The position numbers were made by a program, and so were the translations under genes. From Bacteroidales bacterium (GTDB taxonomy: Bacteria; Bacteroidota; Bacteroidia; Bacteroidales; JACABE01), in the NCBI GenBank assembly GCA_023251515.1, contig JAHEYQ010000046.1, positions 1 to 38,522 of the forward strand: a DNA stretch of 38,522 nucleotides. Direction: 5' to 3'. This document shows, piece by piece, positions 33,392-38,522 of the stretch. Position 1 is the stretch's first letter. Each line of letters begins with the position of its first letter. The notes beneath the pieces are model-generated. The model worked only from the letters and a program-made list of their open reading frames with translations. It searched no databases and was not told where the DNA came from.

Positions 33392-34930
33392 CTATTTACC
33401 CCAATTGTCTTTATCAAGACTTCTATAATGGATAGCTTCTGCCAGATGTTCTGTTTTTATTTCGGGTGATGCTTCCAAATCTGCAATTGTTCGGGCAACT
33501 TTCAAAATACGGTCATAAGCTCTTGCTGATAAACCTAATTTTTCCATTGCATTTTTCAAAATTGTCATTCCTGCTTCAGTGATAATACAATGTTCCCTCA
33601 GCAATTTACTGCTCATCTGAGCATTTGAAAAAACACCTTTTTTGTCAGCAAATCTTTTTTCCTGAATTAATCTGGCATTTACCACTCTTTGTCTGATTAT
33701 TTCACTTTTTTCGGCTAAGTTTGAATTTGCCAATTCTTTAAAAGGTACAGGAACAACTTCCACATGAATATCAATTCTGTCTAATAAAGGACCTGAAATT
33801 TTGTTTAAATATTTCTGAACGATACCTGGACCGCAAACACATTCTGTTTCAGGATGATTATAGTAGCCACAAGGGCATGGGTTCATAGCTGCAATTAGCA
33901 TAAAGCTGGCAGGATATTCTACTGTCATTCTTGCTCTTGAAATTGTAACTACCCTGTCTTCCATAGGTTGACGCATTACTTCCAGTACTGCCCTTTTGAA
34001 TTCAGGTAATTCATCAAGAAATAAAACTCCATTGTGTGAAAGTGAAATCTCACCAGGTTGTGGATTTCCTCCACCACCAACCAGTGCAACATCGCTGATT
34101 GTATGATGTGGAGATCTGAATGGTCTTACGGAAATAAGAGCAGAATTTTTACTCATTTTACCAGCGACTGAATGGATTTTTGTAGTTTCAAGTGCTTCAT
34201 GCAAATTCAAAGGAGGTAATATTGAAGGCATTCTTTTTGCCAACATGGTTTTTCCCGCTCCGGGCGGTCCAATTAAAATAACATTATGCCCACCGGCAGC
34301 AGCAATTTCCAATGCACGTTTAATATTTTCCTGACCTTTTACTTCCGAAAAGTCGAACTCATATTCACTCAGACTGTTATAAAATTCATCACGGGTATTT
34401 ATTACCGTTTTCTCAAGCTCTTTTTCTCCTTTAAAAAATTCAATAACATCCTTTATATTTTCTACTCCATAAACGTCTAATTTAGAAACAATGGCAGCTT
34501 CTCTTGCATTTTGAAGCGGTAGAATTATTCCTTTAAAACCTTGTTTTTGTGCTTCTATGGCAATAGGTAAAGCTCCTTTTATAGGTTGCAAACCACCATC
34601 AAGTGATAGTTCGCCCATTATTATATATTGGTCAACTATTTCATTACTAATTTGCTCTGAAGCAGCCAAAATACCAATTGCAATCGTTAAATCATAAGCA
34701 GAACCTTCTTTTCTGATATCTGCTGGTGCCATATTTACTACAATTTTTTTACCGGGTATTCTGTAACCTACATTTTTTAATGCAGCTTCTATTCTTTGAT
34801 GGCTTTCTTTTACAGCACTGTCGGGTAAACCAACCATTGCAAAATTTATTCCCTGATCAATATTTACTTCAACAGTTATGGTTATAGCATTTACACCATG
34901 TATGGCACTTCCAAAGGTTTTAACAAGCAT
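33392..34930 (-). CDS. comM: ComM/YifB Mg-chelatase-like AAA+ ATPase
   Basis: A 512-residue YifB-family protein. The N-terminal ChlI-like/Lon-S5-like domain (about 20-170) has VNIDQGINFAMVGLPDSAVKE and DLTIAIGILAAS, TIAIGILAASEQ in a Lon-protease-like fold. The AAA+ module has Walker A GPPGAGKT (221-228), RPFRSPHHTISDVALVGGG, LFLDELPEF Walker B, NPCPCGY with a Cys cluster and LLDRIDIHVEV. The C-terminal Mg-chelatase domain has LGLSARAYDRILKVARTIADLE. ComM promotes branch migration during natural transformation in Haemophilus and Vibrio; that role here is inferred. It starts 3 bp after gldB ends. Confidence 0.95.
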   Translation of the reverse strand: MLVKTFGSAIHGVNAITITVEVNIDQGINFAMVGLPDSAVKESHQRIEAALKNVGYRIPGKKIVVNMAPADIRKEGSAYDLTIAIGILAASEQISNEIVDQYIIMGELSLDGGLQPIKGALPIAIEAQKQGFKGIILPLQNAREAAIVSKLDVYGVENIKDVIEFFKGEKELEKTVINTRDEFYNSLSEYEFDFSEVKGQENIKRALEIAAAGGHNVILIGPPGAGKTMLAKRMPSILPPLNLHEALETTKIHSVAGKMSKNSALISVRPFRSPHHTISDVALVGGGGNPQPGEISLSHNGVLFLDELPEFKRAVLEVMRQPMEDRVVTISRARMTVEYPASFMLIAAMNPCPCGYYNHPETECVCGPGIVQKYLNKISGPLLDRIDIHVEVVPVPFKELANSNLAEKSEIIRQRVVNARLIQEKRFADKKGVFSNAQMSSKLLREHCIITEAGMTILKNAMEKLGLSARAYDRILKVARTIADLEASPEIKTEHLAEAIHYRSLDKDNWGK

Positions 34931-34933
34931 AAT

Positions 34934-35965
34934 TTATTGTTTAACAGGTTTATATTTAGATATTTTTAGTATTTTCTGTGAATCGTTTTCTTTTAACAAC
35001 TCATCAATTTTTGCATTTTTATTTTCATTCATATATGATTTAATAATTTGCCAGCCTATCCATTCGCCAAATCGGGGAGGAGCATCTTTAAATCCTTTTG
35101 TTGATGGAGCTTCTGTGAAAAATTGCCTGATTTTGAAATAATCAGAATTATATAAAAGATTGTTTTTAATAAAAAATGCCCAAATGTTTTCTTCATTTTT
35201 TCTACACCATTCCAATTGATCTTTGGTATATCCTATTTTCAATTCTTCTGCTTTTTCAGGCATCATTGCATCGGTGAAATAAAGGATTTTTCCTAAATAT
35301 AAAATGTTGTCAAGCAGTGTTTTGTTTTCTGAATTAAAATCTGTCATTTTTGCAGCAATGCTTTTCATACAGTCAATTGCGATATAATTGCTATCGAGTC
35401 TTGCTGAAATATATTTTGGGATTTTTACTGAAGGATACATCTTGTAATTTTCACCTAAATACATATCTAAAGCTATTGCCATAACAGTATCAACATTAAT
35501 AATCCGGTTTTCATAATCCAGATAAGAAATATAACTATAGATTTTTGGTGTTGGTTTTAAGGGAAAGTAATGTTTGTAATACGTAAAAGCTGATGACAAT
35601 TCTTTTTCAAGTGAAGACAAATCAGGATATTTTTTTACAATATCTTCATAAATTTCATGTAATACCGGATCTGAAATATAATTATATAATTGTAAAATAT
35701 TTAATGTATCATCCAGATTTCCATTTAAAAATAATGAATAATCATTCTTGTATTTTTTTAATTCATTTCTGATATTATTTGCATCAATATTCATTAAAAC
35801 TTTTTCGTATCTAAGTATTTTAATGTCAACTGATTCTTCTTTTGGAATATCTATAATCAGTTTTGTGCTTTTTTTATCCTTGCATGAATTGAAAATAAAA
35901 AAAGTGCTTGAAAAAACAAATACTGTTATAAGTATTTTGAAATAAATGGAATTTTTTGTCTGCAT
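34934..35965 (-). CDS. gldB: GldB-like gliding motility lipoprotein
   Basis: A 343-residue lipoprotein (lipobox IFNSCKDKK, C28). The body matches GldB: FTYYKHYFPLKPTPKIYSYIS, MAIALDMYLGENYKMYPS, GKILYFTDAMMPE, YTKDQLEWCRKNEENIWAFF, NNLLYNSDYFKIRQFF and PPRFGEWIGWQIIKSYM. GldB is required for gliding in Flavobacterium johnsoniae and is also conserved in non-gliding Bacteroidota, so motility cannot be concluded. It is the first gene of a gldB-comM unit (3-bp gap), possibly with the RecD-like helicase. Confidence 0.92.
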   Translation of the reverse strand: MQTKNSIYFKILITVFVFSSTFFIFNSCKDKKSTKLIIDIPKEESVDIKILRYEKVLMNIDANNIRNELKKYKNDYSLFLNGNLDDTLNILQLYNYISDPVLHEIYEDIVKKYPDLSSLEKELSSAFTYYKHYFPLKPTPKIYSYISYLDYENRIINVDTVMAIALDMYLGENYKMYPSVKIPKYISARLDSNYIAIDCMKSIAAKMTDFNSENKTLLDNILYLGKILYFTDAMMPEKAEELKIGYTKDQLEWCRKNEENIWAFFIKNNLLYNSDYFKIRQFFTEAPSTKGFKDAPPRFGEWIGWQIIKSYMNENKNAKIDELLKENDSQKILKISKYKPVKQ

Positions 35966-36007
35966 TTTATTGTGTTAAATATATGCTTAATAATTATTTA
36001 CTTAGTT

Positions 36008-36631
36008 TTAGAAAAGTTTCATACCTAATCCAACATGTAAGATCTTTGTTTTTGAAGTCATTTCGGAATAATCTGAAATATTATTAATGCCCCATTCGTA
36101 TCTGACATCTAAAGTGAAATTCAGAATATCAATTCCTGCGCCTGCCTGAAAACCCCAAATTGTATTTTTAAAGTTTAAAGTTGGTGATGGAACCGCTGGT
36201 AAATTTACACCATTCACTTGATACGAAACACTTTTATCTGTTATAAATGATGCTACGGGTCCAGCCATTAGTCTGAAGTTAAATGCTTTGAAATCAAGTA
36301 TTTTTATTCCAAATAATAAGGGAACATCTACTGTTTTGAATGAGCTTTGTTGGGTATAAATATTTCCTGTATTGCTATACTGAAAATCGCCCCCTTTTTT
36401 AGTAAAATATACTTCAGGTTGAATATAAAACTTTGTTAATTTGATTCTTACAAATGCTCCAGCAAGAAAACCATTTTGCCCCTGACTTTTAATATCGCTG
36501 ATATTAGTGATTTCTGTTGGCATTTTTGATGTATTAAATCCAATTTTTAATCCGGCTGAAATTGGTAATTGAGCTTGCAATAAATTTGAAATTATCATTG
36601 CAAATAAAAAAAGCAATATTGATTTTTTCAT
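36008..36631 (-). CDS. Outer-membrane beta-barrel protein (PF13568-like)
   Basis: A 207-residue barrel with a signal peptide (1-20, ending LQA-Q). Eight or so amphipathic strands are evident: SAGLKIGFNTSK, GFLAGAFVRIKLTKFYIQPEVYFTKKG, VDVPLLFGIKI, FRLMAGPVASF, WGFQAGAGIDILNFTLDVRYEWG and the terminal VGLGMKLF. It fits the Bacteroidota 'porin family / PorT-like' group; function unknown. It is divergent from the paralogous barrel at 36770 and 42 bp upstream of gldB on the same strand. Confidence 0.82.
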   Translation of the reverse strand: MKKSILLFLFAMIISNLLQAQLPISAGLKIGFNTSKMPTEITNISDIKSQGQNGFLAGAFVRIKLTKFYIQPEVYFTKKGGDFQYSNTGNIYTQQSSFKTVDVPLLFGIKILDFKAFNFRLMAGPVASFITDKSVSYQVNGVNLPAVPSPTLNFKNTIWGFQAGAGIDILNFTLDVRYEWGINNISDYSEMTSKTKILHVGLGMKLF

Positions 36632-36720
36632 TTTTTTATAAATTTAGATATGTAATTATTTAAAATTCAATTTGATGAAAAATATTATGAAATTAAATGT
36701 ATTTTCTTTGCGAATTTAGT

Positions 36721-36728
36721 TAATTTTG
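36721..36728 (+). promoter_or_regulatory. -7 box TAATTTTG upstream of beta-barrel gene
   Basis: A TAnnTTTG match 41 nt before the ATG at 36770. A TTTG at 36707-36710 is too close to be its -33 element. Confidence 0.4.
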
Positions 36729-36769
36729 TGTTTCAATGTTCATATAAACGTATAAAAAATTAAAGAAGT

Positions 36770-37486
36770 ATGAAAAAAATCTTGGTTTTGCTTGTTATTA
36801 TCTCTATGATGATGATTAATAATGATTTGTATTCTCAAAAAAAACAAAGAAGTAATATTCAGCTTGGTGTAAAACTATCTCCGGGTATAAGCTGGCTCAA
36901 AGTTAATTCACAAAGTTTTAATAGTGATGGTAATTCATTAAAGTTTTCATGGGGTTTAGTTTCTGATTTCCAGTTTGCTGAAAAATATTATTTTTCAACA
37001 GGATTCAATGTAATTTCAATGGGAGGAAAAATGAAATATAATGATTTTTTGAAGTTTGGGAACGATACTATAGGTAGTTTTTGTGAAATCAGAAAAGATT
37101 TTAGTATTAAGTATGTCGAAATACCTATTTCTCTTAAAATGAAGACCAGACAATTTGGTGATTTTACTTATTTTGGACAAATTGGTTTGGGACTAGGCAT
37201 GCGTATAAGTGCTTACAGTGATGATGATTTTTATATAAACGGTTCAAATACTGCCTTATCAACAACCGATAACAAAATAGAAGATCAGGTTAATTTTTTG
37301 AGACTTTCAATGATTTTATCTGCCGGTGTTGAATACAATTTAGGTGGTTCAACATCATTATTCGGAGCTTTTACTTTTAATAATGGATTTACCAATGTGT
37401 TTGATTATAAAAACAATATTCCACCCTATCAATCTGCTGATGCTATTAATAATTCATTGGAATTAAGTGTTGGGTTGATTTTTTAA
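36770..37486 (+). CDS. Outer-membrane beta-barrel protein (PF13568-like, PorT family)
   Basis: A 238-residue barrel with a signal peptide (1-22, ending LYS-Q). Conserved pattern elements: IQLGVKLSPGISWLK, GLVSDFQFAEKYYFSTGFNVISMGG, KYVEIPISLKMKTRQFGDFTYFGQIGLGLG (a typical 'Y(V/L)EIPL.LK' strand of PF13568), LSMILSAGVEYNLGG and a terminal LELSVGLIF. PorT, a T9SS accessory protein, belongs to the same broad family, but this cannot be assigned as PorT itself. It is the last credible gene before the repeat-rich right end. Confidence 0.82.
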   Translation: MKKILVLLVIISMMMINNDLYSQKKQRSNIQLGVKLSPGISWLKVNSQSFNSDGNSLKFSWGLVSDFQFAEKYYFSTGFNVISMGGKMKYNDFLKFGNDTIGSFCEIRKDFSIKYVEIPISLKMKTRQFGDFTYFGQIGLGLGMRISAYSDDDFYINGSNTALSTTDNKIEDQVNFLRLSMILSAGVEYNLGGSTSLFGAFTFNNGFTNVFDYKNNIPPYQSADAINNSLELSVGLIF

Positions 37487-37494
37487 GGATAAAA

Positions 37495-37554
37495 AGTTAG
37501 AAGACAGAAGTCGGAAGACAGAAGACCGAAGACGCTTGCCTGCCGATAGGTAGG
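37495..37554. repeat. GAAGACAGAAG / GCTTGCCTGCCG dispersed repeat, copy 1
   Basis: Short irregular repeats of AGAAGAC/TCGGAAG (37495-37533) run into CGCTTGCCTGCCGATAGGTAGG. GAAGACCGAA...GCTTGCCTGCCG...TAGG recurs at 38001-38036. Both types of string are frequent intergenic repeats in Bacteroidota genomes. No gene is credible in 37487-38522. Confidence 0.6.
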
Positions 37555-37630
37555 GTAGGCGAAATAAATGAGTAAATGAAAAAAATAGAGGACATTGATT
37601 AAAGATTTCCAGAGATAATGCCAGTTGCAT

Positions 37631-37711
37631 AAATCTGCCAGATTTAAATTATATTAATTTGCATTAACTTGCTATTTATGAGCTATAAATAAGCTAAAAT
37701 CTGGCAGATTT
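37631..37711. repeat. 15-bp inverted repeat with 51-nt spacer
   Basis: AAATCTGCCAGATTT (37631-37645) and its exact reverse complement at 37697-37711. Each arm is itself nearly palindromic (AAATCTG-C-CAGATTT). The spacer contains a second imperfect pair, GCTATTTAT / ATAAATAAGC. It looks like a REP/MITE-type element or a structured RNA. Confidence 0.7.
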
Positions 37712-37757
37712 CAGAAAATAAATCGCCCGTATGGTATCAACCTTAAATAACTGCCTT

Positions 37758-37928
37758 AACCCGTCGGGAGCTATCGCACCCAACGGGTTTTTAATGGAAA
37801 GTATTAGCTTTATTTTTAGCCGCATAGCGGCTAAATTATGGTAGAATGAATTTAAAATTCCCAATTTTACCAAGCCGCATAGCGGCGATACATTTCAACC
37901 CAACGGGTACGCTAGTTCCCGTCGGGTT
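37758..37928. repeat. Composite palindromic repeat: five hairpins in 171 bp
   Basis: AACCCGTCGGG/CCCAACGGGTT (37758-37789) and its inverted relative AACCCAACGGG/CCCGTCGGGTT (37897-37928) flank TTTAGCCGC-ATA-GCGGCTAAA (37815-37835), TGGTAGAAT/ATTTTACCA (37839-37872) and GCCGC-ATA-GCGGC (37874-37886). GAATGAATTTAAAA occurs at 37844 and again just after 37928. The 10-nt loops of the outer hairpins are similar when one is reversed. Confidence 0.75.
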
Positions 37929-38000
37929 TTAGTGGGAATGAATTTAAAAAGCAGGTTTTTCTTTGTGACTTTGTATTTAATATATGATGGAAAATGTAAA

Positions 38001-38036
38001 GAAGACCGAAAAAGCTTGCCTGCCGGATGGTAGGTA
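38001..38036. repeat. GAAGACCGAA / GCTTGCCTGCCG dispersed repeat, copy 2
   Basis: A direct repeat of 37521-37554 with small changes: GAAGACCGAAAAAGCTTGCC followed by TGCCGGATGGTAGG. Confidence 0.6.
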
Positions 38037-38184
38037 ATTTGAGATTAACGATTTTTAATTTCAGAAGTTTTTAGGAACGCTGCAAACGCTGATTATTGCG
38101 AACTTTTCTTTGTGTCTTTGTAGTTGATTTATAATGTATTGTAACACTCTTTATTTGAATTAGCATTTGTAAAGGCATTTGCAA

Positions 38185-38522
38185 GACTGCAAAGCCTTCT
38201 GCGAAAGTTCGCGGAGATCTTTGCAATCCAAAAACCATGATGTAACAAACTGAAATAAAGTAATCTAATAAATAATTATCCGATTGCAAACCCATATGTG
38301 CAAGTGTGCGGAGACGTTTGCAAGACTGCAAATGCTTCCGTGAATGTTCACGGAGACGTTTGCAGTCCACTAATTTTAATATAATTATTTATATATAAAT
38401 AACTTAGCAAATAAAATTCCGACTGCAAAGCCTTCCGCGAAAGTGCGCGGAGACGTTTGCAAGACCGCAAATGCTTCCGTGAATGTTCACGGAGACGTTT
38501 GCAAGACCGCAAGTGCTTCCGT
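38185..38522. repeat. Array of ~45-bp hairpin units, running off the window
   Basis: Six units: 38185-38229, 38282-38326, 38324-38367, 38421-38465, 38463-38507 and 38505 to beyond 38522. The unit is GACTGCAAA, a central hairpin, then GGAGACGTTTGCARGAC/GTC. Outer arms TGCAAA/TTTGCA pair in every complete unit. Central stems vary but stay paired in most: CCGTGAA-TG-TTCACGG, CCGCG...CGCGG, TGCGAA-AG-TTCGCG. Adjacent units overlap by 3 nt (GAC) when tandem; others are separated by 50-60 bp AT-rich spacers. A minus-strand open frame at 38071-38370 merely translates the repeat. Confidence 0.85.

Noticed and set aside
38071..38370. Minus-strand 99-codon frame beginning MDCKRLREHSRKHLQ
   Set aside because: It translates the hairpin repeats (CKRLRE) and their AT-rich spacers; no family, signal or ribosome site.
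38185..38522. CRISPR array
   Set aside because: Units are hairpins that overlap by 3 nt or are separated by unequal spacers, with no cas genes in the window.

Overview
The window looks like a chromosomal segment of a low-GC, uncultured-type Bacteroidota (Bacteroidales/Marinilabiliales/Flavobacteriales grade). The signs are AT-rich genes with mostly no Shine-Dalgarno, repeated TAnnTTTG(C) -7 promoter boxes typical of the phylum, a GldB lipoprotein, a protein with a type IX secretion (T9SS) C-terminal sorting domain, many small outer-membrane beta-barrels, a DAHP synthase fused to a C-terminal chorismate mutase, and LruC, DUF4838, DUF4159 and DUF1684 proteins.

Layout. 1-2226: a REP-like palindrome cluster, a HepT/MntA toxin-antitoxin pair, and an ECF sigma factor with a small Cys/His-rich membrane protein. 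2454-7884: a 5.3-kb block bounded by two identical 105-bp direct repeats, each holding a complete tRNA-Ser(TGA) gene and its promoter. Between them lie a 21-bp minisatellite (nine units), a Bacteroidota protein of unknown function, and a 1129-residue SMEK-NACHT protein, which is a bacterial NLR-like candidate anti-phage gene. 7885-10345: a YoeB-type toxin gene broken by a frameshift next to an intact antitoxin, a PagL-like outer-membrane lipid A deacylase with a TTG start, and a dispersed-repeat spacer. 10437-15235: divergent DAHP synthase/chorismate mutase (nearly leaderless) and asnS-rpoN-PAP2-like genes. 15375-21910: an apparent operon of a T9SS-exported papain-like peptidase, an MBOAT O-acyltransferase and an AlgJ/AlgX-like SGNH partner. 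21933-26596 (minus): TetR regulator, an orphan NMT1/THI5-like binding lipoprotein, a beta-barrel and an LruC lipoprotein. 26714-36631: tRNA-Leu(TAG), rsmE-DUF4159, a small membrane protein, a DUF4838 glycosidase-like protein, DUF1684, a RecD-like helicase, comM (yifB) and gldB, then two divergent beta-barrel genes (36008-37486). 37487-38522: about 1 kb without a credible gene, packed with structured repeats, ending in an array of about 45-bp hairpin units that runs off the window.

How parts fit. Housekeeping genes (asnS, rpoN, rsmE, comM, aromatic biosynthesis) alternate with accessory patches. The strongest accessory system is the SMEK-NACHT gene lodged between duplicated tRNA-Ser genes, which suggests an insertion or duplication at a tRNA hot spot. 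Envelope functions (T9SS cargo, GldB, O-acylation pair, PagL-like, beta-barrels) dominate the rest. All family assignments come from motifs read by eye; no database search was possible.
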